From NCBI GenBank assembly GCA_035308025.1, contig DATGHL010000012.1:62001-126000 (forward strand): a DNA stretch of 64,000 bases, written 5' to 3'. The notes beneath the pieces were generated by a model. It had not been told where the DNA came from. It searched no databases and worked only from the letters and a program-made list of their open reading frames with translations. Shown here piece after piece: positions 9,456-17,180 of this stretch; within the stretch, counting starts at the first letter, position 1; the number at the start of each line of letters is the position of its first letter. Source of the DNA: Candidatus Binataceae bacterium (GTDB lineage: Bacteria > Desulfobacterota > Binatia > Binatales > Binataceae). The translations under genes and the position numbers were made by a program.

Positions 9456-9597
9456 CTAGCGGAGCGCCTACTGGCGCGGAGCGAGCAGGCGAGTCTGCGA
9501 GCTGCGTTAAAATTCTTGGTTAGCGAAATGACGGTGCGGACTAGCGGGACGAAGCGGTGCGAGCCCGCTCGCTCCGCGCCAGTAGGCGCTCCACTAG
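9456..9597. repeat. Intergenic modular repeat, copy A, with 35-base inverted arms
   Basis: The spacer between the convergent ferredoxin and jag genes is filled by a structured repeat. The left arm (9456-9490) begins CTAGCGGAGCGCC and runs through GCGCGGAGCGAGCAGGC; its reverse complement returns at 9563-9597 with 33 of 35 bases matching. The roughly 72-base loop contains GCGAGTCTGCGAGCTGCG and a second module, GCGGACTAGCGGGACGAAG. Related blocks occur at 26945-27019 and 36791-36960. Its place between two converging genes would suit a bidirectional transcription stop or an mRNA 3' end stabiliser. Confidence 0.85.
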
Positions 9598-9600
9598 CGC

Positions 9601-10743
9601 TTAAACAATCCGCTTCTGGCCGTGACGAAAACCGCCCTGCTCGCCGACCGGCGGTGGCGTGTCGTCACGCGGATCACTGTCCGGTCCGCGGCGCTGGTCG
9701 CGTTCGCGGCGAGGCTCACGGCCACGGCGCGGATCGCGCTCGCGACTCGCACCGCCGCTGTCGCGCCGTTCATCCACCGGGACGATCTGGATCGCCCGCA
9801 AAAAACCCTCGCCCGCCGAGCGCGTCGTCAGCAACGGATCATCCTTGAGGGCGAGGTGCACGACCCGCCGATCGCGCGCCGGCATCGGCTCGAGCATTAC
9901 CGCCTGATGCTCCCGCTTGGCCTCTTCGCCGCGCGCCAGGGCCATCCGATGAAGTTGGCCGCGCCGGCGCGCGCGATAGGATTCCGTATCGATTGAAATC
10001 GGCGGCGCGTCCTTGAGCCGCCGCGCGATGATCCGGTTGATCGCGTACTCAAGCGCGTCCAGCGTCTGCCCGTGACGCCCGATCAGTAGCCCGGAGCCGT
10101 CGCTTTTGATGTTCAGTTCGAGCAGCTCGGCGTCGTCGTCGCACACCGTTTCGACAACGGCCTGCTCGCCCATCAGTTCCAGCACCCGCTCGAGCAGCGC
10201 GCGGCCTTCCGCCACCAGCGCCTTCGTATCGCCGGTGCGGCGGTCGTCTTCACCTCCGCAGCTGGGCTCACCCCCGAGGGGCTCGTTCACCCGCGGCGCG
10301 CGCGCCTCGAGTTTGTCGTCGCGATCGCGACTGCGGCTCTCCTCTCTGACCGGCCGCCGCTGTTCGAGAGGCCGCTCCGCTAACGGAGCTTTAATCGGCG
10401 GCTCGCGAACTGGCGCCACCGGCCCACGGGCCGGCGGCTGCGCCGGGCGCGCATGTGGCGGCGCGGCTGACGGCTTCGACGGAGCGGGCGTGCGCGGCCG
10501 CGGTGGCGGTGCCGGCGGCGGCGACATCACCCCGCTGCGCGCGGCCGCCGGAGCGCGACGGCTCACCCGCACCCGCGCCTGACGTGCGCCCAGTCCCAGC
10601 AGCCCGCTACGCGGCGTGCTCAGCACGGTTATCGCGACGTCGTCCGCGCCGGCGCCCAGACGTTCGAGCGCCTGGCTTATCGCCTCGTCAACGGTCGCCG
10701 CAGTTACTTCGATTGAGTCGTTGGAATCGTTCGGCATACTCAT
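9601..10743 (-). CDS. jag: Jag/KhpB RNA-binding protein (Jag_N, KH, R3H)
   Basis: The 380-residue protein has an N-terminal Jag_N domain (residues about 9-60, with the SGLLGLGARQARVRV motif), a long low-complexity proline/arginine linker (about 65-165), a KH domain with GLLIGRHGQTLDALEYAINR (about 217-236), and an R3H domain where the RRRGQLHRMALARGEEAKRE segment leads to MPARDRRVVHLAL. Jag/KhpB binds RNA with KhpA and influences cell elongation and division in Gram-positives. An arginine/aspartate-rich tail of about 60 residues follows the R3H domain and is unusually long. Its start codon overlaps the yidC stop (ATGA), so the two are translationally coupled. The usual next gene, mnmE, is absent. 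Confidence 0.93.
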   Translation of the reverse strand: MSMPNDSNDSIEVTAATVDEAISQALERLGAGADDVAITVLSTPRSGLLGLGARQARVRVSRRAPAAARSGVMSPPPAPPPRPRTPAPSKPSAAPPHARPAQPPARGPVAPVREPPIKAPLAERPLEQRRPVREESRSRDRDDKLEARAPRVNEPLGGEPSCGGEDDRRTGDTKALVAEGRALLERVLELMGEQAVVETVCDDDAELLELNIKSDGSGLLIGRHGQTLDALEYAINRIIARRLKDAPPISIDTESYRARRRGQLHRMALARGEEAKREHQAVMLEPMPARDRRVVHLALKDDPLLTTRSAGEGFLRAIQIVPVDERRDSGGASRERDPRRGREPRRERDQRRGPDSDPRDDTPPPVGEQGGFRHGQKRIV

Positions 10744-12431
10744 GTCGTCGCCGGCTCAGGCACAACCTGTTTGAATTCGCGATTCAGCACCACCTGCTGC
10801 GCGATTCCCAGCAGGTTCGAGGCAAAGTAGTACAGCGAGAGTCCCGACGGAAGCGAGAGGAAGATCAGGCTGAAGGCCAGCGGCATGATCATCATCATCT
10901 TTTGCTGGCTTGGATCGGGCTGGCGCGGCAACAGCCACTGCTGGCCGAAGGCCGACAGCGTCATCAGCAGCACCAGCACCGGGATGCCGTGACAGGTGGT
11001 CATCGGGATCTGCGGGATTCCGGCGATATGCAGACAATCGGGCGCAGAGAGATCCTGAATCCAGCCGACAAACGGCGCGTGGCGCAGATCGACCGCATTG
11101 AGCAGCGCCTCATACAGGCCGATAAAGACCGGAAACTGCACGACCATCGGCAGGCAGCCGCCCAACGGATTGACGTGATTGCGCTTGTAGAGGTCAACCA
11201 TCTCGCGGTTGAGCCGCTCGGAATCGTCCTTGAACTTTTCGCGCAGCCGGGTTACCTGCGGCTGCAGCCGCTGCATCCTCATCATCGATCGCTGACCCTT
11301 GATCGACATCGGCAGGGTCAACAGGCGCACCACTACGGTCAGCAGGATGATAGCAATTCCGTAGTTCGGCACAACGCGATAGAAGAGCTTGAGCAGCCGC
11401 AAAAACGGCAATGCGATGATCCCCCAGAAGCCCAGGTCGATCGCCTTGCTCAGACTCGGATCGACCGCCTCGAGCACCTCGAGCGCCTTGGGCCCCATGA
11501 AGACGCGGCTCGTGGCGCTCGCGACCCCGCTGAAGATCAGTTGCGCGTCGCCCTGATTGCCGTTCACGCTCATCACGAGCTTGCCGCTCAGCGGACGCTC
11601 CGGCAGGAAAGCCGCGAGGAAATAGCGATCACCGAAGCCGGCGTAGCTGATCGCGCCGTTGAGCGGCGCAACGCCCTTATTCAGCGCCTTTGGCAGTTCG
11701 GTCAGCGCCTTGCCGTTTACATCGGCCTGAATCTCCGGATAGTCGCGATAGCCTGCCAGCTCGGTGAGCGGCTGACTCATAGTCAGACCGACGCCGTCGG
11801 GCGGGGGACCTGATGCCGTCGTCGCGCGCGCCGCGACCGTGAAGACGTAGCCTGCGGGCGCAAAGCTGAAGCTCTTTTCGAGCCTGAGGCCGTCAGCGGT
11901 GGAGGCGGTGAAAGTGACTGTGGCCGGCGCGCCGGCACTAACCTTGATCTGGGCCGGCGAGGTGGTTGTGTAATCGATCCCGGCGTCATCGATCGTCGCC
12001 GCGCCGCGCCCCACTACCATCCCGATCGGCATCCGATCGCCGGGCCGGATCAGCTCGTAATCCGGACTGCCGCGTTCGCCCGTCTGGCGATATTTCTTCA
12101 GCCGGAAACTGACCAGGCGGGCGCCGTAACTGCTCAGAGTTGCCGTGTACAACTCGGTCTCGACGGTCACCGAACGCTCGATCTCGCCCGGCGCAGTGGC
12201 TCTCGTCGCGGCAGTCGTGGCGCCTGCTCCGGCCGCAGGCGCATTAGCCGCGAGCGACGCGCCTGCAGGCCCGGCTCCAGCCGCCGAGGGAGCTGCCTCC
12301 GGCGTTGCGCTCCCGGCATGTTTGGCCTTCGGGCCGTAAAGGCTCGGATAGCGCCATTGGAGGAATTGCTGATAGCCGAAGATCACGGCCATCGTTACCA
12401 CGATCGCGAGTATGAGGCGATTGTTATCCAA
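10740..12431 (-). CDS. yidC: Membrane protein insertase YidC
   Basis: YidC inserts and folds inner-membrane proteins, alone or with SecYEG. With a TTG start at 12431 the product is 563 residues and begins [20 protein letters not shown], the normal YidC N-terminus; the frame extends 12 codons further but that part lies inside yidD. Order: TM1 (about 5-20), alanine/proline-rich linker, large periplasmic beta-sandwich P1 domain (about 85-330), then the conserved core with TM2-TM6. Core motifs include [20 protein letters not shown] (cytoplasmic hairpin after TM2), [20 protein letters not shown] and [20 protein letters not shown]. The P1 domain marks a Gram-negative type. It overlaps yidD by 8 bases upstream and jag by 4 downstream. 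Confidence 0.95.
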   Translation of the reverse strand: MDNNRLILAIVVTMAVIFGYQQFLQWRYPSLYGPKAKHAGSATPEAAPSAAGAGPAGASLAANAPAAGAGATTAATRATAPGEIERSVTVETELYTATLSSYGARLVSFRLKKYRQTGERGSPDYELIRPGDRMPIGMVVGRGAATIDDAGIDYTTTSPAQIKVSAGAPATVTFTASTADGLRLEKSFSFAPAGYVFTVAARATTASGPPPDGVGLTMSQPLTELAGYRDYPEIQADVNGKALTELPKALNKGVAPLNGAISYAGFGDRYFLAAFLPERPLSGKLVMSVNGNQGDAQLIFSGVASATSRVFMGPKALEVLEAVDPSLSKAIDLGFWGIIALPFLRLLKLFYRVVPNYGIAIILLTVVVRLLTLPMSIKGQRSMMRMQRLQPQVTRLREKFKDDSERLNREMVDLYKRNHVNPLGGCLPMVVQFPVFIGLYEALLNAVDLRHAPFVGWIQDLSAPDCLHIAGIPQIPMTTCHGIPVLVLLMTLSAFGQQWLLPRQPDPSQQKMMMIMPLAFSLIFLSLPSGLSLYYFASNLLGIAQQVVLNREFKQVVPEPATT

Positions 12432-12759
12432 GTAGCTCTCTTTTTTCGCCCGCCGCTGTGCAAGCACCGGCTACCGGATCGTAGCCCCAGCCACCGCCGG
12501 GACGGCATCGCAGGAGCCGTCGGATGGCCATCCAGCCGCCGCGCGCGGCGCCATGATGCGCGATCGCTGCACTGGCATATTCTGAGCACGTCGGCTCGAA
12601 GCGGCAGGCCGGACCCAGCGCCGCCGCCAAGATCGGCGACAGCACGACGCGATAAATTACCAACGCGGCCAGCGTCAACACCCGGCCAGCGCGCGCGACC
12701 GCACTTCCCGCGACGCGGCTAAACCGCACGACTAACCGCGACTGTGCATCATGGTTCAT
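12424..12759 (-). CDS. yidD: Membrane protein insertion efficiency factor YidD
   Basis: The 111-residue protein carries the DUF37/YidD core from about residue 30: [40 protein letters not shown] and [19 protein letters not shown], with the family's conserved cysteines ([17 protein letters not shown]). YidD is a small membrane-associated factor made with YidC. The chosen ATG at 12759 forms an ATGA overlap with the rnpA stop codon and a purine-rich site lies just before it in rnpA. The frame is open much further upstream inside rnpA without conserved content. The N-terminal 25 residues before the core are longer than in E. coli YidD. Confidence 0.93.
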   Translation of the reverse strand: MNHDAQSRLVVRFSRVAGSAVARAGRVLTLAALVIYRVVLSPILAAALGPACRFEPTCSEYASAAIAHHGAARGGWMAIRRLLRCRPGGGWGYDPVAGACTAAGEKRELLG

Positions 12760-13304
12760 GGGGAGACGTGCAACCGCGACGGCAACTGTGTGATCGCCGC
12801 CGCCAGCTCGGCGCGCAGCGCGGATGAATCGAGTTCGCCGGCGCCGCCGCGCGCGATCACAACGACATCGGTTCCGGGAGCGATCGCTTGCCGCAGGCTC
12901 TGCCGAAAACACTCGCGCACCCGCCGCTTGATCCGATTGCGCACGACCGCGCCGCCGATCTTGCGCGAGACCGTGATTCCCAATCGCACCCGTGGATTCT
13001 CCGGAGCCTTGGCGGCGTAGATCACGAAATGTGCGGCTTGATAGCGGAAGCCGACGCGCTGGGCACGGAGGAATTCACTCCGCCGATGCAGGCGGTCAGC
13101 CGCGCCAAAACCAACGCCGGACGACTCCGCGGCTAGCCCGGCTGTTTCGGCGGAATCGAGATCGCCAGCCGCGTACGCCCCTTGGCCCGCCGCCGTTTGA
13201 GAATGTTCCGCCCGCCGGGGGTCGCCATGCGGGCGAGAAAGCCGTGCGTGCGGACGCGCTTGCGATTGTGCGGTTGATAGGTTCTTTTCATCTGTCGCGG
13301 TCAA
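12756..13304 (-). CDS. rnpA: RNase P protein component, apparently enclosing rpmH
   Basis: RnpA assists the RNase P ribozyme in maturing tRNA 5' ends. The family core is clear at the C-terminal end of this frame: [39 protein letters not shown] and the RNR box [15 protein letters not shown]. What is odd is the start. After the rpmH stop (13133) the frame has no ATG, GTG or TTG before the core; the first is a GTG at 13025, inside the fold. The nearest usable starts are TTG at 13304 or 13310 and GTG at 13328, all upstream of the rpmH ATG at 13291. The frame stays open through the whole of rpmH in another frame. The coordinate given (TTG 13304) predicts 182 residues, the first 90 or so being an extension. 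The same arrangement is known from Thermus. A frameshift error or a non-canonical start such as CTG at 13091 is the alternative. Confidence 0.8.
   Translation of the reverse strand: MTATDEKNLSTAQSQARPHARLSRPHGDPRRAEHSQTAAGQGAYAAGDLDSAETAGLAAESSGVGFGAADRLHRRSEFLRAQRVGFRYQAAHFVIYAAKAPENPRVRLGITVSRKIGGAVVRNRIKRRVRECFRQSLRQAIAPGTDVVVIARGGAGELDSSALRAELAAAITQLPSRLHVSP
13133..13291 (-). CDS. rpmH: 50S ribosomal protein L34
   Basis: A 52-residue reading frame starting at the ATG at 13291 reads [20 protein letters not shown], then [19 protein letters not shown] and [13 protein letters not shown], an obvious L34 (the family consensus is KRTYQPSNRKRKRTHGFR.RM.T..GR..L..RR.KGR..L). It lies wholly inside the extended rnpA frame, on the same strand but in a different frame. 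No strong ribosome binding site precedes the ATG; the region upstream is AAGAGAAAGGTGCGAGC, shared with the putative rnpA starts. The C-terminal tail SIPPKQPG is slightly longer than usual. Confidence 0.95.
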   Translation of the reverse strand: MKRTYQPHNRKRVRTHGFLARMATPGGRNILKRRRAKGRTRLAISIPPKQPG

Positions 13305-13339
13305 GTTCAACGAGCCCGATGCTCGCACCTTTCTCTTTT

Positions 13340-13388
13340 TGTCATTCTGAGCGGAGCCACCTTGCAACGCAGTCGAAGGACCCCGGTC
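13340..13388 (+). repeat. TGTCATTCTGAGCG-type dispersed repeat, copy 1
   Basis: The segment starts TGTCATTCTGAGCGGAGCC and ends AGTCGAAGGACCCCGGTC. The core TGTCATTCTGAGCG(A)AGCGAAG(A)ATC is, to my knowledge, a widespread dispersed repeat in genomes of several soil and environmental phyla. This copy is a longer variant; its first bases overlap the upstream part of the rnpA frame. Confidence 0.7.
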
Positions 13389-13524
13389 TTTTCTTTTACC
13401 CCGCCCCGATCCTCGCGAGGTTACCGGATAGCGACTATCTGCAATGACGGATTATGCCAGCAAGCCCATCATCGAACCACACCCCGCCTACCAGAGCAAC
13501 CCGTCTCGTTTCCGTCGCCCATTC

Positions 13525-13556
13525 TGTCATTCTGAGCGAAGCGAAGAATCCCGGTC
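13525..13556 (+). repeat. TGTCATTCTGAGCG-type dispersed repeat, copy 2
   Basis: This copy reads TGTCATTCTGAGCGAAGCGA then AGAATCCCGGTC, the canonical short form. It lies 185 bases from copy 1 in the same orientation; the two share the CCCGGTC end. Confidence 0.75.
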
Positions 13557-13734
13557 CTAATTATTTCGACGAGCGCGGCTCATCGGTAGCCGTGATGCGC
13601 GATTTTAAGGGGGGGGTCGCTGGATGCTTGAAAGCCGATGGCCACCGCGAGCGGCGCGTCTCGGCAAAGCGCGCCGCGCGTCGAGCAGGCGCCGCGAGCA
13701 TCGCGCCCGTCCGCTTAAACCCACCTCCTTCATC

Positions 13735-14640
13735 ATGTACTGTCGCGACGTGAACGCGCTTGCGCCGCTGATCCTGCTCATCTTCCTGACCTTGCTCGCA
13801 GGATGTGCGCGCAATCCCAAGACTGCGATCCCAGGCGGCGCGGGCCGCCAACGCCTCGTTTCACTGGCGCCGTCGGTGACCGAGACGCTCTTCGCGCTCG
13901 GCGCCGGCGGCGAAACCGTCGGCGTCTCGCAGTACGACGACTACCCGCCGGCGGTGCGCAGTCTGCCGCGCGTCGGCTCCTTCCTGACCCCGAATATCGA
14001 GGCGATCGCCGCTCTCCGCCCCACGCTCGTCATCGGGCTCTCAACCTCCTCGGACCTCCGCGAAATTCGCGCACTCAACGCGATGGGCATCGCCACCCTG
14101 ATGGCTGACGACGGCTCGGTCGCGGCGATCGAGCGCAGCACGATTCTCGTCGGCGAGCGCATCGGACGGGGCGCCGCGGCGCGCGCGCTGGTCGCCGCAT
14201 TACGCGGTCATCTCGAGGCGGTTGCCCGGCGGCTGAGGAGTACGCCGCGTCGCAAGGTCCTGATGGTGGTCGGCCATCAGCCGATGGTCGCGGTTGGGCG
14301 CGGCACTTTCCTCGACGAGTTGCTGACGCTGGCGGACGCCGCAAATATCGCCGACGCCTCGAATCAGGCCTGGCCGCGGCTCAGCCTCGAGTACGTCATT
14401 GCAACGCGCCCCGACGTCATTCTCGACGGCCAGATGGGTTCCGATCCCTCAACTCCGGGCCGCTTCTGGAGCCGCTATCCGACGATTCCCGCCGTCCAGA
14501 GTCATCGCGTCTTCGGCTATCCGGAAGATCCGACGCTGCATCCGGGACCGCGCATCGGGCTGACGCTCGATCTGCTAGCGCGCCGGATTCATCCCGAGGC
14601 CCTCGCACAACCTGGATTCGAGGACGCGGCGCGTGACTGA
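13735..14640 (+). CDS. btuF: BtuF-type ABC transporter substrate-binding lipoprotein
   Basis: This 301-residue protein is the binding component of a BtuFCD/FepBDC-type importer. The start at 13735 gives a lipoprotein signal with lipobox LTLLAGC about residue 20-26. The periplasmic-binding fold (PF01497) is shown by RLVSLAPSVTETLFALGAG, VGVSQYDDYPPAVRSLPRVG and ALRPTLVIGLSTSSD, then HRVFGYPEDPTLHPGPRIG near the end. Such proteins bind cobalamin, heme or siderophores; ligand choice is unclear, but the YDDYP and LPRVG motifs resemble cobalamin-binding BtuF. Its last 8 bases overlap the permease gene. Alternative starts (GTG at 13750) would also keep the signal peptide. Confidence 0.88.
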   Translation: MYCRDVNALAPLILLIFLTLLAGCARNPKTAIPGGAGRQRLVSLAPSVTETLFALGAGGETVGVSQYDDYPPAVRSLPRVGSFLTPNIEAIAALRPTLVIGLSTSSDLREIRALNAMGIATLMADDGSVAAIERSTILVGERIGRGAAARALVAALRGHLEAVARRLRSTPRRKVLMVVGHQPMVAVGRGTFLDELLTLADAANIADASNQAWPRLSLEYVIATRPDVILDGQMGSDPSTPGRFWSRYPTIPAVQSHRVFGYPEDPTLHPGPRIGLTLDLLARRIHPEALAQPGFEDAARD

Positions 14641-15658
14641 GCGTGTACGCGGCGCGCATCTTACGCCGGCGCGGATGACGACGACCTTGGCCGCGCTCGC
14701 GGCGGGCGTCGTCGCGATCGCGATCATCGCGACCGCGTTTGGCAGCGTGCACATTAGTCTGCTGCGCGCGGTCGCCGATCCCTTGAGCCCCGATCGTGCG
14801 ATCCTGATCGGCGCCCGAATGCCGCGCGTCCTGATCGGCGCGATCGTCGGCGCGGTGCTCGCCGCGGCGGGCGTCGCGTTGCAGGCGCTCGTGCGCAATC
14901 CGCTGGCTGAGGGCGGTATCCTCGGAATCTCGGGCGGCGGCGCCTTCGGCGCGGTCGCTGCGATGATCCTGTTTTCCCATTACGCCGCCGCCGACGCGAT
15001 CGTACCGGCCGCCGCCTTCCTCGCCGCCTTGCTCTCGACCGCCGCGGTTTATCGACTCGCCCAGGTCGAAGGGCGGCTCGAACCCTTCACCCTGCTGCTG
15101 GTCGGCGTCATCTTCAACGCCTTCTGGGGCGCGGCGATCATGCTGATCAACAGCATCGTCAACTTCTACTTCACCCACAGCATCATTTTCTGGCTGATGG
15201 GGAGTTTCGAGGCCCCCACCTATCGGGAAGTCGCGATGGTAACGCTGCTGGGCTTCGCCGGATTTATCGTACTGATCGCGCGGGCGCGCGATATGAATCT
15301 GCTGAGCCTCGGCGACGACGAGGCGGCCGAACTCGGCGTCGAGGTTGATCGTGCGCGCAGACTCATCTTCGTCACGACCTCGGTGATGATCGGCGCGGCG
15401 GTCTCCGTCAGCGGCATTATCTCGTTCGTCGGCCTGATCGTGCCGCACGTTCTGCGGATGGCGTTGGGCGCCGACCATCGGCTGCTGTTGCCCGCTTCGA
15501 TTCTCGGCGGCGCGGCCTTCGCGCTGGCGGCTGACCTCGTGGCGCGCACCGTGATCGCGCCGGCCGAGCTGCCGGTCGGCGCAATCACCGCCTTGTGCGG
15601 CGGACCCTTCTTCATCTACGTGCTGCGGCGCGAGGGGCGCAAATCGCTCGCGCTATGA
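14633..15658 (+). CDS. btuC: FecCD/BtuC-type ABC transporter permease
   Basis: The 341-residue, strongly hydrophobic protein belongs to the FecCD family (PF01032), usually about 10 membrane helices. Signature segments are RMPRVLIGAIVGAVLAAAGV (about 62-81), LQALVRNPLAEGGILGISGG (about 83-102), WLMGSFEAPTYREV, and the C-terminal VSGIISFVGLIVPHVLRMAL, which includes the coupling loop to the ATPase. It starts at a GTG inside the end of btuF and stops in an ATGA overlap with the ATPase gene, so all three genes are tightly coupled. Confidence 0.93.
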   Translation: MTERVRGAHLTPARMTTTLAALAAGVVAIAIIATAFGSVHISLLRAVADPLSPDRAILIGARMPRVLIGAIVGAVLAAAGVALQALVRNPLAEGGILGISGGGAFGAVAAMILFSHYAAADAIVPAAAFLAALLSTAAVYRLAQVEGRLEPFTLLLVGVIFNAFWGAAIMLINSIVNFYFTHSIIFWLMGSFEAPTYREVAMVTLLGFAGFIVLIARARDMNLLSLGDDEAAELGVEVDRARRLIFVTTSVMIGAAVSVSGIISFVGLIVPHVLRMALGADHRLLLPASILGGAAFALAADLVARTVIAPAELPVGAITALCGGPFFIYVLRREGRKSLAL

Positions 15659-16485
15659 GCCCGCTTGCGGACGAAATCGCGCTGCGCGCAAGCGGGCTCG
15701 TCGCCAGTTACGATCCCCATCCCGCCGCGCCTCCGGTGCTGAATAACGTTGCGCTTGAGGTCAGAGCCGGCGAGCTCCTGGCAATTGTCGGACCCAACGG
15801 CGCAGGCAAATCCACGCTGCTGCGCGTGCTCAGCGGGGCGCTCGAGCCGCGCGCGGGACTGGTCGAACTGTTCGGTCGTCCGCTCAAAAGCTACGACCGC
15901 CGCGCGATCGCTCGCACGTTGGCGTCGGTCGCGCAGGAAAACTCGGTCGCCTTTCAGTTTTCCGTCACCGAGATCGTCCTGATGGGCCGCGCGCCGCATC
16001 TCGGCCCATTTCATCTCGAGTCGCCGGGCGACGTTGCGATTGCGCGCGCGGCGATGGCCCGCTTCGATCTGAGCGGTCTGGGCAGCCGTTCGATTCAGGA
16101 ACTCTCCGGCGGCGAACGCAAGCGCGTCTTTCTCGCCCGCGCGCTCGCCCAGGAGCCGCGCGTGATTTTGCTCGACGAGCCGACCGCCTTCCTCGACCTG
16201 CGCCACGTCGCCGAGATCTTCGAGTGCTTTCGCCAGCTCCGCGCTGAGCGCCGCCTCGCGGTCGTCGCCACCCTGCACGATCTGAATGCCGCGGCGCTCT
16301 ATGCTGATCGCATCCTGATGCTCAAAGGCGGCGTCACCGTCGGCTACGGGATGCCCGAAGAGGTTTTCGATCCGGTGCGGCTGCGGGAGGTCTACGAGGT
16401 CGAGGTCCACGTCGGCCGCAGCCCGGTTTCGGGTGCGCTGGTGGTCTACCCAGCCGTGGCTGCCACGGCACGTCCGCCCGCATGA
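15655..16485 (+). CDS. btuD: BtuD/FecE-type ABC transporter ATPase
   Basis: The 276-residue ATPase powers the importer encoded with btuF and btuC. Walker A is IVGPNGAGKSTLLRVL (about 44-59), Q-loop VAQENS, signature LSGGERKRVFLARALAQEP (about 148-166), Walker B RVILLDEPTAFLDL, D-loop and H-loop ATLHDLNAAA follow. The YDRRAIARTLASVAQ block after Walker A is typical of the B12/iron-siderophore class. The ATG at 15655 gives an ATGA overlap with btuC; the frame is open 20 codons further upstream within btuC. Confidence 0.94.
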   Translation: MSPLADEIALRASGLVASYDPHPAAPPVLNNVALEVRAGELLAIVGPNGAGKSTLLRVLSGALEPRAGLVELFGRPLKSYDRRAIARTLASVAQENSVAFQFSVTEIVLMGRAPHLGPFHLESPGDVAIARAAMARFDLSGLGSRSIQELSGGERKRVFLARALAQEPRVILLDEPTAFLDLRHVAEIFECFRQLRAERRLAVVATLHDLNAAALYADRILMLKGGVTVGYGMPEEVFDPVRLREVYEVEVHVGRSPVSGALVVYPAVAATARPPA

Positions 16486-16513
16486 TTACTCCGCCGTCAG
16501 AGTTTTTTACGGC

Positions 16514-17005
16514 TTATTGAGTGGCAGGAGCGGCACGGCTGTTGAGCCACCAAACTCCGCCGTTGAGATAGCCCGCAAAGCTGACCCATGCGATATACGG
16601 AATTAATATCGCGCCGGCCAACGGCACTATCGCCGAGAACGCCACGATCGTGGCCGCAATCGCGATCCAGAGCAGGATCAGATCGCACAAGGCGGCGGCG
16701 GGGCTCTGCAGACGAAAAAAGAGGATGCTCCAGAGAAAATTCAGCGCGAGTTGAACAAGGAATATCTCCAGCGCCCCAGTGCCGGCGCTTCGCTCGCACC
16801 AGATCAGCCACGCGGCAACCGTCGTGATAACGTAGAGCAAACCCCAGACCGGACCAAACACCCAGTTGGGTGGGTTCAGCGGCGGCTTGCGCAGAGTATG
16901 ATACCAACCCGTGATCGCATCGCGGGTGAGCCAGCCTGACAGCGCTCCAGTTCCCAGACACAATCCAATCAAGAGAATGAGTGAAATCCATCGTTCAAGC
17001 ATCAA
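16514..17005 (-). CDS. tspO: TspO/MBR family membrane protein
   Basis: The 163-residue protein has five predicted membrane helices and the TspO motifs: WYHTLRKPPLNPPNWVFGPV (about 34-53), WGLLYVITTVAAWLIW, QLALNFLWSILFF (about 85-97) and LIPYIAWVSFAGYLN. TspO proteins bind porphyrins and related hydrophobic molecules and act in stress responses; bacterial roles vary. Two ATGs in tandem at the start follow an AAAGGT site. It converges with btuD, whose ligand may also be a tetrapyrrole; the connection is only suggestive. Confidence 0.93.
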   Translation of the reverse strand: MMLERWISLILLIGLCLGTGALSGWLTRDAITGWYHTLRKPPLNPPNWVFGPVWGLLYVITTVAAWLIWCERSAGTGALEIFLVQLALNFLWSILFFRLQSPAAALCDLILLWIAIAATIVAFSAIVPLAGAILIPYIAWVSFAGYLNGGVWWLNSRAAPATQ

Positions 17006-17180
17006 CCTTTATCGTATGGAGGTTGGCTCGCCGCCGGCAAATCGTTCTGCAATCTTCCGTCTCGTTCCACTTGGATTTGATTTGATCACGCGCAACTTTA
17101 CCGAGGCGGTTTCCCGCCACCTGAGACGCCACCGCCGCAACTTCGTCATCGCGATGCTCAACCGGCAGAGTTAAAGGCAA

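Larger units (their letters stand above)
13305..13734. other. Spacer between rpmH/rnpA and btuF, with two dispersed repeat copies
   Basis: This divergent spacer carries two copies of a TGTCATTCTGAGCG-type repeat (annotated separately) and a G-run (GGGGGGG near 13610). It should contain the promoter of the rpmH-rnpA-yidD-yidC-jag operon and that of the btuFCD operon, but no convincing -35/-10 pair stands out. I looked for DnaA boxes (TTATCCACA), since this neighbourhood often borders the replication origin, and saw none. I also looked for a cobalamin riboswitch before btuF and found no convincing B12 box. Confidence 0.6.

Noticed and set aside
10455-11813. Long plus-strand frame (452 codons) opposite jag and yidC
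   Set aside because: Antisense to two well-supported genes; Arg/His/Gln-rich shadow composition with no family pattern.
13561-13734. Possible cobalamin riboswitch before btuF
   Set aside because: GCCACCG and GAGCAGGCG fragments are faintly like B12-box parts, but the conserved GCCACTG-type box and core stems cannot be assembled.
13305-13734. Replication origin next to rpmH
   Set aside because: No DnaA boxes or AT-rich unwinding region, and dnaA, dnaN and mnmE/mnmG are not nearby.
14417-15478. Minus-strand frame of 353 codons opposite btuF/btuC
   Set aside because: Very Asp/Arg-rich, antisense to the ABC permease; a composition shadow.
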